From assembly GCA_002007465.1 (NCBI GenBank), contig LNAC01001214.1, positions 125,052-189,051 on the forward strand: a stretch of DNA of 64,000 bases, given 5' to 3'. Under the pieces are notes generated by a model. That model saw nothing but the letters and a program-made list of their open reading frames with translations, was not told the DNA's origin and made no database searches. A program made the position numbers and the translations under genes. Shown piece by piece: positions 10,520 to 22,171 of the stretch. The first letter of the stretch is position 1. Each line of letters starts with the position of its first letter. The DNA is from Ailurus styani. Lineage: Eukaryota; Chordata; Mammalia; Carnivora; Ailuridae.

Positions 10520-12102
10520 TCATATACTGTCCAGGGAATAGGGCTTTAGGAAGTGTTTCTGGAGTATTCTTTGTGTACTCTGATGCTGTGTTTTGGCTGC
10601 TCTTTCCCACTGGTTTGTCCTATGCAAATTTCCTCCTTTCTTGCAGTGAGGAGTGTTTGGACCTTTAACTAGGTGTGCTTTGATTTGTTTATTACAATAA
10701 GCCTGGAAAAAAAGAAAAAGAAAAAAAGGATAAAAAAAAAAGCCTGGTCCCAAACAAAACAACCCCCCCCCCACACACACACAAAGAGAGAGAAAAGGAA
10801 AAGGAAAAACAAAAGAATCAAACAGACAATCAAAAAACTATAAGCCTGATTTCAAAGGAAAAAAAAAAAAGTAAAGCCAAGGAAAAGGAAAACAAAAAAC
10901 AAAAAAGAAAGTAAAGCCTAGTCCTATTTCCACCAGAACTGGAAGTGACACTTCAAAGCAGTCTATTATCAGTAATCTTGGTGCATGTGGGGTGCTACCT
11001 GTGCTGGTCTTATGGGGGAGAGGCCTAGTGTGCTGGCTCAGAGTCAGATCTGCCCTAGAATTTATACACTTGCAAGTCACGGGTGGGGGTGGGGCGGGCT
11101 TGGTGTGAGTATGTTCTGCCTCTACCCAGGTCCAGTGTGTGGCTCTCTGAAGTCCAGCTGTGTTGGTGAGGGCAAAAATGGTGTCACCCCACTGTCTGGT
11201 TTCTGGACAGAAGATCTCACAACCCCGCTGTTCAGGAAGCACTCACAGAATAGGAGGGCTGTCAACCTGTCCAGCGCCATAGCTCTCCTGCCTTTTGTGC
11301 GTTTTGTGCAGCTGGGATTCAGAACTCCAGATGTTAAAGGACCTGGCACTATGAGGATGTGCCCTCCCCCGCCCCCTTCAAAGTAGAACTTTGCAGCACT
11401 GCATCTGGTGTCTTTTGTCCCAGAAAAACAGTCCCATGCCTGCACACTGCACGTAATCTATGGTGTAGACAGCAAAATGCAGTGACAAGGCTATCCATCC
11501 TCTGTGAATGTCCCCTGATGAAAGGCCATTTGCTGGCATCTTCAGTGTCTTTTGTTCTCGGAGTGGTAATATACCCTCTTCCAAATGCACTCCAAGAAGG
11601 AGAGCGGTCTCTTCCAGTGCAACCCAGGGCATCCCTACACCACCTTGTGTGCTCCCTGGTCAGCGCCCTCCTTCTCCCCAGGAGGTTACACCACACCTCT
11701 GCTCAGGCAAATGTTGCACACTTCCAAATCATTAGAGTTTGGGCTCCACATGGTATTTGCAAAAAACCTGCAATACTCTGTATCACTTGCTTGCCGTCCA
11801 TGATCTGGAGAGGTTTTTTTTGTCTTGTCCAAACCTACCATGACACTCTCTCAACACCTCTCTTTCGCTCCCTTTTCCTTCTTCGTGGAAAGAGTTCCCT
11901 TCCCTCCCTGGCCTGTCAGTTTTTCTCTTCCCCAATTCATTTCCACACCCCTTGCACCTGACACATTCTCTTCCCTCCACCTGCGGAGATCTTTCTCCCA
12001 ATCCTAAGACTGATTTCCTGGGTGTTCCAAGTGATTCGACCTAAATACAACTGTGTTTGAGGGATGGAGAAAGCCTAGAATCTCCCTACCTCTCTGCCAA
12101 TT
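10520..12102 (-). promoter_or_regulatory. 5'UTR / internal promoter region of L1 copy A
   Basis: GC-richer than its surroundings. A purine-rich tract (10706-10920 on the plus strand) lies next to ORF1, and the element's 5' end reads TTGGCAGAGAGGTAGGGAG on the minus strand at 12102-12084. The layout parallels copy B (19290-20983), so both belong to one 5'UTR type. L1 5'UTRs act as RNA polymerase II promoters; activity here is not implied. A 200-codon ORF (11359-11961) runs antisense to the element and has no recognisable product. Confidence 0.7.
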
Positions 12103-12105
12103 TAA

Positions 12106-12780
12106 CTCCTCCAATGCCAAGTTATTTATTTGAGATTTTTCTTGCTTCTTCATATAGGCATGGATTGCTATACTGTTCCCTTTTAGAACCACTTTGGCTC
12201 CATCCCAGAAGTTCTGGACCACTGTGTTTTCACTTTTGTTTGTTTCCATGTTAAATCCATCTGTTCTAGTGTGTCACTGACAGCCATTGTTTCCATGTTG
12301 ACTTTTTCTTTAGATGATCTATCCAGTGATATAAGTGGGATGTTAAAATGCCCTACTATTTTCATTTCATTTTCAGATAGTTTCTTTATGTCTGTTTTAT
12401 GTATTTGGTGGCTCCTATGTTGGGTGCATTAATATTTACAATTGTTATAACTTTTTGTTGGATTGTCCCCTTTATTATTATATAGTGCCTTTTGTCTCTT
12501 CTTAAAGTCTTTGTTTTAAAGCCTATTTTGTCCAATATAAGTACTGCTAATCTGGCTTTCTTTTGACAATCACTTTATGATAGATGTTTCTCCATCCTCT
12601 CAGTTTCAGTCTGCAGGTGTCTAGGTCTAAAATGAGTCTGTTATAGATGGGTCTTTTTTTTAATCCATTCTGTCACCAAATGTTGTTTGGTTGGAGCATT
12701 TAGTCCATTTACATCCAAAGTAATAATTGGTAGAGATGAATTCATTGCCATTTAATTACTTGTTTGTGGTTGTTTTTGAA
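12106..12780 (-). mobile_element. L1 ORF2 endonuclease fragment
   Basis: Minus-strand fragment covering the N-terminal half of ORF2 (endonuclease domain), ending near the ORF2 start at about 12751. It begins directly after the 5' end of copy A. No 3'UTR or reverse-transcriptase sequence is attached, so it is a remnant of a separate copy. Confidence 0.8.
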
Positions 12781-12783
12781 GAT

Positions 12784-13134
12784 TTTTAAAAAAATTTTAT
12801 TTTTATTCTTTGCCCAAGGGGTACAGGTCTGTGAATCATCAGGCTTACACCTTTCACAGCATTCACCAAAGCACAAACCCTTCCCAATGTCCATAATCCA
12901 TCCACCCTATCCCTACCCTCCCACCCCCCAGTAACCCTCAGTTTGTTTTGTGAGATTAGGAGTCTCTTATGGTTTGTCTCCTTCCCCATCCCATCTTGTT
13001 TCATTATTTTTCCCTCCCTACCCCCACAACCTCCCACCGTGCCCCTCAAGTTCCTCATATCAGAGAGACCATATGATAATTGTCTTTCTCTGATTGACTT
13101 ATTTCGCTCAGCATAATGCCCTCTAGTTCCATCC
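12784..13134 (-). mobile_element. 5'-truncated L1 3' end, young type
   Basis: Minus-strand 3'UTR beginning TTTGCCCAAGGGGTACAGG and ending in the last ORF2 codons near CTCTAGTTCCATCCACGTC. This is the same 3'UTR type as copies B and C, well preserved. Confidence 0.88.
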
Positions 13135-13520
13135 ACGTCTACTATTTAACATATTATTAGTTTCATGGCTAAAATCTAGTTATTTAGCAGTTGCATATAA
13201 CACCCAGTAGTCGTTACATCCAGAGCCCCCCTTAATGCCAGTTACCCAGTTACCAAATCCCACCATCTATCTCCCCTCAAACAACCCTCAGTTTGTTTCC
13301 TATATTTAAAAGTCTCTTATACTTTGATTCCCTCTCCATCTTTATATTATTTTATTTTTCCTTATCTTCCCCATGTTCATCTGTTTTGTTTCTTAAATAT
13401 ATTAAATATTTCACTTAAGTATCAGTGAAATCATGTGGTATTTTTCTTTCTCTGACTTATTTCACTTATCATAAAACCCTCTAGTTCCATCCATGTCATT
13501 GCAAATGGCAAGATTTAATT
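13135..13520 (-). mobile_element. 5'-truncated L1 3' end, older type
   Basis: Minus-strand 3'UTR and ORF2 tail of an older L1 subfamily (CAGTTGCATATAACACCCAG type), ending around GCAAATGGCAAGATTT. More divergent than its neighbours. Confidence 0.8.
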
Positions 13521-13975
13521 TATTTAAGTTTATTTTTTTATTATGTTCAATTAGCCAACATATAATACATCATTAGTTTTTGATGTAGTGTTCAACGATC
13601 CATTAGTTGTGTATAACACCCAGTAACTCATCAACACACATGACCTCCATAATATCCATTACCCAGTTACCATGTCCCCCAACCCTTCCCTTCTGTAACC
13701 CTCAGATTGGATCCTGGTTTCCAGAGTCTCTCATGGTTTGTCTCTCTCTCTGATTTCTTCCCGATCAGTTTTCCTTCCCTTTCCCTGTGGTCCTCCATGC
13801 TATTCCTTGTTCCATTTATGAGTGCAACCGTATGATAATTTTCTTCCTCTGATTGACTTCTTTCACTTAACATAATACCCTCTAATTCCATCCATGTTTT
13901 TGCAAATGGTAGGTATTCATCCTTTCTGATGGCTGAGTAATATTCTATTGCATATATGAAACACATCTTTTTTTT
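13521..13975 (-). mobile_element. 5'-truncated L1 3' end
   Basis: Minus-strand L1 tail with the AATTAGCCAACATATAATAC 3'UTR start and ORF2 end codons up to GGCTGAGTAATATTCTATTG. It is the third L1 tail in a row in the same orientation. Confidence 0.85.
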
Positions 13976-16647
13976 AGTGCATTTGGTATTTATTTATTTA
14001 TTATTTTTTATTATTATTTGCCCCAGGGGTACAGGTCTGTGAATCATCAGGCTTACACCTATCACAGCATTCACCATAGCAAAAACCTTCCCCAATGTCC
14101 ATAACCCATCCACCCTATCCCTAACCTCCCACCCTCCAGTAACCCTCAGTTTCCTTTGTGAGATTAGGAGTCTCTTATGGTTTGTCTCCTTCCCGATCCC
14201 ATCTTGTTTCATTATTTTCCCCTCCCTAGCCCCTATGACCCCCCACCCTGCCTCTCAAGTTCCTCATATCAGAGAGATCATATGATAATTGTCTTCCTCT
14301 GATTGACTTATTTCGCTCAGCATAATACCCTCTAGTTCCATCCATGTCATTGCAAATGGCAAGATTTCTATGAACCACATCTTTATCTATTCATCTGTTG
14401 AAGGGCATCTCAGGTTTCCCCACAGTTTGGCTGTTGTGGAAATTGTTGCTGTGAACATTGGGGTACATGTTTCCCTTCTTTTCACTACATCTGTATCTTT
14501 GGGGTAAATACCTAGTAGTGCAATTGCTGGGTCACAGGATACCTTTATTTTTAACATCCTAAGGAACTTTGATACTGTTTTCCAGAGTGACTGTACTGGC
14601 TTGCATTCCCACCAACAGGGAAAAGGGTTCCTCTTTCTTCACATCCTCACCAACATTTGTTGTTCTCTGATTTGTTAATTTTTGCATTTTAACTGGTGTA
14701 AGGGGTATCTCATTGTGGTTTTGATTTGTATTTCCTTGATGGCTAGCAATGTTTAACACTTTTAAAAATGTGTCTATTAGCCATTTGTCTTCTTTAGAGA
14801 AGTGTCTCTTCGTGACTTATGTCCATTTATTGACTCGATTATTTATTTCTTGGGTGTTGAGTTTGAGAAGTTTTTATAGATCTTGGATACCAGCCCTTTA
14901 TCAGATATGTCATTTGCAAATATCTTCTCCCGTTCTGTAGGTTGTATTTCAGCTTTGTTGACTGTTTCCTTTGCTCTGCAGAAGTCTTTTATCTTGATGT
15001 AGTCCCAATGGTTCATTTTTGCTTTGGTTTCCCTTATCTTTGGAGATGTGCCTAGCAAGGAGTCCCTGTGGCCAAGGTCAAAGAGGTTGCTGCCTGTGTT
15101 CTTCTCTAGGATTTTGATGGATTCCTGTCTCACATTTGGATCTTTCATCCCTTTTACTTTTGTGTATGGTGTAAGAGAATGGTCCAGGTTCATTCTAATG
15201 CATGTGGCTGTCCAATTTTCCTAGCACCATTTATTGAAGAGACTGCCATTTTTCCATTGGATATTCTTTCTTGATTTATTGACGATCATTTGACCAGAGA
15301 GTTGAGGGTCCATTTCTGGGTTCTCTATTCTGTTCCATGAATCGCTGGATCTGTTTTTGTGCCAAATACCATGTTTTCTTGATGATCACAGCTTTGTAAA
15401 ATAGCTTGAAGTCAGGCATTGTGATACCCCCAGCTTTGGTTTTCTTTTTCAACATTCCCCTGGCAATTCAGGGTCTTCTTTGGTTTTATACACATTTTAG
15501 GATTGTTTGTTCCAGCTCTGTGAAAAATGTTGATGGTATTTTGATAGGGATTGGTTTAAATGTGTAGATTGCTCTGGGCAGCCTAGACATTTTCACATGT
15601 TTATTCTTCCAATCCATGAATATGGAATGTTTTTCCATCTCTTTGTGTTTTCCTCCATTTCTTTCATAAGTGTTCTGTAGTTTCTAGAGTGTAGATCCTT
15701 TACCTCTTTGGTTAGGTTTATTCCTAGGTATTTTATGGTTTTTGGTGCAATTGTAAATGGAATTGATTCCTGAATTTCTCTTTCTTCAATTAAATGTTAG
15801 ATGTTCAGTTAGAGTATATAAATGCAACTGATTTCTGTGCATTGATTTTGTATCCTGTCACATTGCTGAATTGCTGTATGAGTAGGGGTTCTAGTAATAT
15901 CGGGGTGGAGTCTTTTGGATATTCCACATAAAGTATCATGTCATTTGCAAAGAGAGAAAATTTGACTTCTTCTTTGCCAATTCAAATGCCTTTTATTTCT
16001 TTTCGCTGTCTGATTGCTGTGGCTAGGATTTCTAGTACTATGTTGAGCAATAATGGTGAGAGTGGCCATCCCTGTCCTGTTCTTGATCTTAAGGGAAAGG
16101 CTCTCAGCTTTTCCCCATTGAGAATGATATTCACTGTGGGCTTTTCATAAATGGCTTTTATGATATTGAGTTATGTTCCCTTTATCCCTAAATTTTGAAG
16201 AGTTTTAATCAGGAAAGGATGCTATATTTTGACAAATGCTTTTTCTGCATCAATTGAGATGATCATATGGTTTTTGTCTCTTCTTTTCTTAATGTGATCT
16301 GTCACATTGATTTATTCAAGAATGTTGAACCACCCTTGCATCCCAGGCATAAAACCCACCTGGTTGTGGAGGATAATGGTTTTAATGTACTGTTGGATCC
16401 TTATTGACTAGGATCTTGGTGAGTGTTTTGGCATCCATGTTCATCAGGTATTTTGGTCTGTAATTCTGCTTTTTAATGGGGTCTTTGCCTGGTTTTGGGA
16501 TCAGGGTAATGATGCCCTCAAAGAATGAGTTTGGAAGTATTCCTTTCATTTCCATTTTTCTGGAACACCTTCAATAAAATAGGTATGATTTCTTCTTTAA
16601 ACGTTTGGTGGAATTCCCCTGGGAAGTCTTCTGGTCCTACACTCTTG

Positions 16648-16849
16648 TGTGTGTGTTTTTTTTTAAAGATTTTATTTATTTTACAGAGGGAGAGAGATCA
16701 CAAGGAGGCAGAGAGGCAGGCAGAGAGAGAGGGGGGGAAGCAGGCTCCCTGCTGAGCAGAGAGCCCGACGCGGGCCTCGATCCCAGGACCCTGAGATCAT
16801 GACCTGAGCCGAAAGCAGAGGCTTTAACCCACTGAGCCACCCAGGCGCC
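16648..16849 (-). mobile_element. Can-SINE (AAAGCC type) in L1 copy B
   Basis: Minus-strand copy flanked by the perfect 12-bp duplication CCTACACTCTTG at 16636-16647 and 16849-16860. Its head ends CACTGAGCCACCCAGGCGCC, near consensus, indicating a young insertion. Confidence 0.96.
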
Positions 16850-17101
16850 CTACACTCTTGTTTTTTGGGAGCTTTTTTGTTTACTATTTCAGTTTCCTTG
16901 CTGATTAAGGGTCTGTTCAGATTTTCTGCCTCTTCCTGTTTCAGTCTTGGTAGTTTATAAGTTTACAGGGATGCATTCATTTCTTCCAGATTGCCTAGTT
17001 TTTTGGCATATAGTTGCTGGTAATAAGTTATAATAATCATCTCTATTTTCTTGGTATTGGTCATGATTTCTCCCCTTTCACTCATGATTTTATTAATTTG
17101 G

Positions 17102-17104
<3 letters not shown>

Positions 17105-17153
<49 letters not shown>

Positions 17154-17159
17154 CTCTCT
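17105..17159. repeat. (CT)n microsatellite in L1 copy B
   Basis: About 55 bp of CT repeat with one phase break near 17150, inside minus-strand ORF2 at the ACTCAAATTAAT coding site. Confidence 0.98.
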
Positions 17160-18369
17160 TTATGGATAAGTCTGGTCAATGGTTTATTGACTTTATTAAT
17201 TCTTTCAAAGAACCAGCTTCTAGTTTTATGGATCTGTTCTATTGTTCTTTTGGTTCCTATTTCATTGATCTCTGCTCTAATCTTGATTGTTTCTCCTCTC
17301 CTGCTTGGTTTAGGCTTTATTTGCTGTTTTTTCTCTAGCTTCTTTAGGTGTAAGATTAGTTTGTGTATTTGGGATTTTTCTAATTTCTTGAGAGAGGCTT
17401 GTATTGCAATGTACTGCCCTCTTATGACTGCCATTGCTATATCCCGAATGTTTTGCATAGTTGTGTTTTCATTTTCATGAAATTCATAGTTTCCATAAAT
17501 TCTTAAAATTTCTCTTTAATTTTCTGGTTGACCCAATCGTTCTCTAACAGGATGCTCTCTAACTTCCAAGTGTTTGAGTTCCTTCCAAACTTACTTTTGT
17601 GATTGAGTTCAAGTTTCAAAGCATTGTGGTCTAAAAATATGCAGGGAATAATTCCAATCTTTTGGTATCAGTTGAGACCTAATTTGTGACCCAGTATGTG
17701 ATCTATCCTGGAGAAAGCTCCATGTGCACTTGGAAAGAATGTACATCCTGCTGCTTTAGAATGAAATGCTCTGAATATATCTGTGAAGTCCATCTGGTCC
17801 AGTGTGTCATCAAAGCCCCTGTTTCCTTATTGATCTGCTTGGGTGATCTGTCCATTGCTGTGATTTGGATGTTAATGTCCCCTACTATCATTATGTTATT
17901 ATCAATGAGTTTTTTTAAGTTTGTTATTAAGTGATTTATATATTTGTTCCCAGGGACATGAATATTTATAATTGTTAGATCTTATTGTTGGAAAGACCCC
18001 TTTATTATGACAGTGTCCTTCTTCATCTCTTTTATAATCTTTGTTTTAAAATCTAGTTTGTCTGACGTAAAGATGATCACTCTTGTTTTCTTTTGATATC
18101 CACATCGAAATAAATCGTTCTCCACTTTGTTACAATTTGGAGGTGTCTTGGCATCTAAAATGAGTCTCTAATAAGTAGCATATTAATGGGTTTTGTTTTT
18201 TATCCATTCTGAAAACCCGTGTCTTCTGATTGGAGCATTTAGTCCGTTTACATTCAGTGTAATTATTAAAAGATACGAATTTAGTGCCATTGTATTTTTT
18301 TAAAGGCACAGTCCCTGTAGGCTATTTCTTTTCCTTTCTAGTCTTTCTTACTTCTGGTCTCTCTTCCTG

Positions 18370-19262
18370 ATCAAAATGTCCCCTTTAATATTTCTTGCAG
18401 GATTGGTTTAATGTTCATGAATTCCTTTCATTTTTGTTTGTCTTGGAAACACTTTATCTCCCCTTCTATTCTGAATCATGGTTTTCCTGGACAAAGTATT
18501 GTTGGCTGTATATCTTCCCCCATTTAATCATTAATATATCATGCTAGTTCTTCTGGCCTGCCAGGTCTTTGTGGACAGGTCTGCTGCCAGCTCTATGTGT
18601 CTACACTTGTAGGTTAGGGACCTTTTCTTTTGAGCTGTTTCCAGGATTCTCTCTTTATCTTTGTATTTTGCAAGTTTCTCTATAATATGTGGAGGGGTTG
18701 ACCTATTTTTGGTGATTTTGAGGGGAGTTCTCTGTGCCTCCTGGACTCGAATGGCTGTTTCCTTCCCCAGATTAGGGAAGTCTCAGCTATAATTTATTCA
18801 GATAGACCTTCTGTCCCTTTTCCCCACTCTTCTTTTTCTGGGACTCCTATAATAAGGACATTATTTTGTTTTATGGAATCACTGAGTTTCCTAAGTCTAC
18901 ATTTGTGATCTAATAGTTTTCTTTCCCTTATTTCTTCAGCTTCATCATGTTCCATAATTTTATCTTGTATATCACCTGTTCTCTCTTCTGCTTCTTCAAT
19001 CCTTGTAGTTAATTATATCTGGTCGGTTTTGCATCTCAATTATAGCATTTTTTATTTCAGCTTGACTAGTTTTTAGGTCTTTTATCTCTGCAACAAGGGT
19101 TTCTCTGTTGTCTTCTATGCCTTTTCAAGTTCAGCTAGTAGTCCTATGGCTATTAACCTAAATTCTTGTTCAGATATATTGCTTGTATCTACTTTGAGCA
19201 AGTCCCTAGCTGTAATATATTCCCAACATTTTTTGGGAGGGGGAATTCCTTGGTCTTGTCAT
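18370..19262 (-). pseudogene. L1 ORF1 (RNA-binding protein), copy B
   Basis: ORF1 of L1 is a trimeric RNA-binding chaperone. The start at 19262 opens with Met-Thr-Arg, like the ORF1 of copy C. The C-terminal part at 18440-18370 matches the region that in copy C ends in the LQEILKG motif. Several stops lie within the first 100 codons. Confidence 0.7.
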
Positions 19263-19289
19263 TTTGGCTAACTATCTATCTTTTGCCTG

Positions 19290-20983
19290 TTATGAAAGCT
19301 TGTTATGTTTCCTGCACTTGAGAGTAATGCTGTTTTAAAAAGGGGTGATACACTGTCCAGGGCCTGGCATTTCAGGAAGTGTTTCTGGTGTATGCTGTAT
19401 ACACTTTGCTGTTGCATTTTGGCTGCTCTTTCCCATTGGTCGATCTTCTGCAGAGGTCTTCCTTGCTTGCTTCCACCTTTATCTAGGAGTGCTTTGATTT
19501 TTTTTAATTGAAAAGGAGCCTGAAAAAGAAGGAAAGAAAAAAAAGAGAGAGAGAGAGATAGAGATAGAAAAAAGCCTTTTCAAACAAAACAAAACAGAAA
19601 CAAAAACAAAACCAGGAAAAGGAACAATAACAACAAAAGAACAGAAAATCAAAATAATATAAACCTGATTCCATAGAAAAAGAAAGGAAACAAAAAATAA
19701 AAAAAGAAAAAAGACTGATCCAAAAAAAAGAGAGAAAAGGAAATGAAAAAGCTAACTAACAAACAAAAAACCATCAGTCTGATTTTAAGAAAAAAAAAAA
19801 AGAAAAAGAAAATAGAAAAGAATAAGAGAAAAATAAATACAGCCTGGTCCTTTTTCCACAAGTACTCCAGGGGACACTGTGAGGCACTGTATGATCAGTA
19901 GACTTTGTGAATGAGGTTTGCTACTTTTGTTGCTCCTCTGTAGGAGAGGCCCACTGTATTGCTTAGTGTCAATTCTGTCCTAGTAAAAAAGCACTTGCCC
20001 AAGTTCAGGGAGACAGGGTTTGATGTTAGTGGCTCCCACCTCCCCTGGGGGATGCGTTGCTGTTTTCTGATATTGAAGCGTGTATATAGCAGTATAAAAT
20101 GGCAACACTCCACTCTCTCACTTCTAGAGAGGGAATCTCATGCTGCTTTCTGTTCACAAAGCCCTCACAGAAAAGTGAGGGTCATCAGTGAGCCCAATGC
20201 CCAACTTCCTGCTTATCTCTGGTGTGACTGGGATTCAAAACTCCAAACCTTAAAGGAGACAGTACCCCTTGGATCCTCTCCCTCATCTGGATTAGAGGCT
20301 CACTGAGATCTGACTAGTGCCCTTTGTCTCAGAAAAAACAGTCCCTAGCTTGTGTGGTATGCAGATTCAATGCTATCACACCACAAAAAGCAACTACCAG
20401 GTTACTGAGTCTCTGTGCATTCCTTTGTTGGCTGCTGCTGAAAGGTCATTTTCTGGCGCCTCCATGATCTTTTGTCCTTGGGGAGGAAACATACCTTATT
20501 CTAAATGTACTCCAGGAAGGGGAACTATCTCTTCCAGTGTGACCCAGGAGATCCCTACACCACCTCACACACACTCCTAGATCAAAGACTTCCTCCTCTC
20601 CAGAGCCTGCTACAGCTCCCCTCTGAAGAAAGTTGCACACTTCCAAAATTTCTGAACTTGAGCTCCACTCACTGCAAAAAAAAACCCCTGGCCCACTCAG
20701 TTCTCCAGGTTCCCCATTCTGTGGCACAAGAGGTTTTCTTCTTGTGCTAACCCCATACTTCACTTTCTCAACCCCCTCTCCCTTTTCCCCCTTTCTCTCC
20801 CTGGGGAAAGTGTTCCTTTTTTCTCCCTCAATTCACTTACACACACCTCATACCTGCCATGCTGTCTCCTATCAGCTGCGGAAATCCTTCTTCCAATTCT
20901 CAGATCAATTTCTGGGTGTTCCAAGTGACCTGACTTCAGTAGAGATAAGGAAAGCCCAGGGGCCCCCTACTACTCTGCCATCG
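19290..20983 (-). promoter_or_regulatory. 5'UTR / internal promoter region of L1 copy B
   Basis: Corresponds in layout to 10520-12102: a purine-rich plus-strand tract (19520-19850) near ORF1, then a more GC-rich distal part with shared phrases such as CCCTACACCACCT on the plus strand. ORFs on the plus strand here (20317-20580, 20505-20750, 20633-20986) overlap in frame with some of those opposite copy A but are not maintained at full length. Confidence 0.7.
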
Positions 20984-20989
20984 TAACTG

Positions 20990-22171
20990 CTCTCTACCAA
21001 ACACTTAAAGAAACATTAATTCCTATTCTTCTTAAGATATTTCAAAGAACAGAAAAAGAAGGAAAACTTTCAAACTTACTCTATGAGGCCAGGATTATCC
21101 TGATACCAAAACCAGATAAAGACACCACTAAAAAAGAGAACTACAGGTCTATATCCTCGATGAACATAAATGAAAGAATTCTCAATAATATACAAATAGC
21201 ACATTTAAAAAATAATTTACCACAATAGGACTTATTTCTGGTATGCAAGGGTGGTTCTATATTTGCAAATCAACTAACATGGTATATCAAGTCAGAAAGA
21301 GAGAGTATAAAAACCATGTGATCATTTTGATAGATGCAGAAAAAGCATTTCACCACTTGACAAGGTAAAACATCTATTCATGAGAGAAACTCTGAACAAA
21401 GTAGGGTTAGAGGGAACATACGTCAATATAATAAATGTCTTATATGAAAAATCCACAGTGAACATAGGCCTCAATGGGGAAAAACTGGGAGCTTTCACCC
21501 TAAGATCAGGAACAAGACAAAGATGTCCATTCTCTCCACTTCTATTTACTGTAGTACTTGGGAGTCTTAGCCATAATAATCAGACAACAAAGAGAAACAA
21601 AAGGCATCCAGACCAGCAAGAATGAAGTAAAACTTTTACTGTTTGCAGATGACAAAAGAGTACTTATAGAAAACCTTAGATACTCCCTCAAAAACTACTA
21701 GAACTGATAAATGAATTTGGTAAAGTTAGAGGATACAAAACCAATATACAGAAATCTGTTACACCTCTGTACACTAATAATGAAACAGCAGAAAGACAGA
21801 TTAATTAAACAATCCCATTTACAATCAAACCAAAAATAATGAAATACCTAGGAATAAACTTAAAGAGGTAAAAGAACTATACTCTGAAAAAGATAAAACA
21901 GTGATGAAAGACGTTGAAGATGACACAAACAAATGGAAAGGCATTCTACTTTCATGGATTGTAAAACCAAATATTGTTAAATTGTCTATGCTACCCAAAG
22001 CAATCCACACATTTAATACAATCCTCATTAAAATATCACCAGAATTTTTCACCTAACTGGAACAGATAATCCTAAAATTTATATGGAAACACAAAGTACC
22101 CCAAGTAGCCAAAGCAATCTTCATACAGAAAAACAAAACAGGAGGTAACACATTCCAGACTTCAAGTTATA
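20990..22171 (+). mobile_element. Older L1 ORF2 fragment (reverse transcriptase)
   Basis: Plus-strand ORF2 coding remnant running from the region before the reverse-transcriptase fingers to the part after the palm. The catalytic FADD is present at 21642-21653. The reading frame is broken throughout (longest piece 81 codons at 21380-21625). It ends abruptly where copy C begins, so copy C most likely inserted into it. Confidence 0.85.

Larger units (their letters stand above)
4585..12102 (-). mobile_element. Near full-length L1, copy A (dead), host to later insertions
   Basis: Read on the minus strand from 12102: a 5'UTR of about 1.65 kb, a degenerate ORF1 (about 10446-9540), ORF2 (start near 9449, end near 4850) and 3'UTR to about 4585. 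The reverse-transcriptase catalytic motif reads FADD at about 7074-7086. Relative to copy B about 0.4 kb is missing from the endonuclease domain at about 9413-9420, removing N-terminal catalytic residues. Insertions inside it: SINEs at 5520 and 6117, an L1 3' fragment around 6060-6400, and two L1 3' ends at 8272 and 8539. Stops and frameshifts are frequent, so it is inactive. Confidence 0.88.
14264..18290 (-). pseudogene. L1 ORF2 (endonuclease / reverse transcriptase), copy B
   Basis: ORF2 encodes the endonuclease and reverse transcriptase that carry out target-primed reverse transcription of L1 and SINE RNA. Here the ATG at 18290 is followed by the endonuclease domain (about 18290-17580), then reverse transcriptase with its active-site motif at 15940-15951 reading FAND rather than FADD, and a C-terminal region ending in the MISLI-type stop at 14264. 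Frameshifts break it into pieces of about 120 codons or fewer, and a SINE (16648-16849) interrupts it. Confidence 0.82.
13984..20983 (-). mobile_element. Full-length L1, copy B (dead)
   Basis: Minus-strand element of about 7.0 kb including one SINE. In its own direction: 5'UTR from 20983, ORF1 start at 19262, ORF2 start at 18290, ORF2 stop at 14264 and 3'UTR to about 13984. It contains a SINE at 16648-16849 and a CT repeat at 17105-17159. The 5' end reads TGGCAGAGTAGTAGGGGGC. Numerous stops and frameshifts, and a changed catalytic motif in reverse transcriptase, make it inactive. Copy A is the closest relative in the window by 5'UTR type. Confidence 0.9.

Noticed and set aside
10838..11961. 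Proline- and serine-rich ORFs in the 11 kb region suggesting a host gene
   Set aside because: The region lies at the 5' end of L1 copy A and has a counterpart at 19290-20983 in copy B, so it is L1 5'UTR.
4585..20983. Copies A and B as a tandem segmental duplication
   Set aside because: They have the same orientation but differ in internal insertions, deletions and many substitutions, and have different flanks, which fits two independent insertions.
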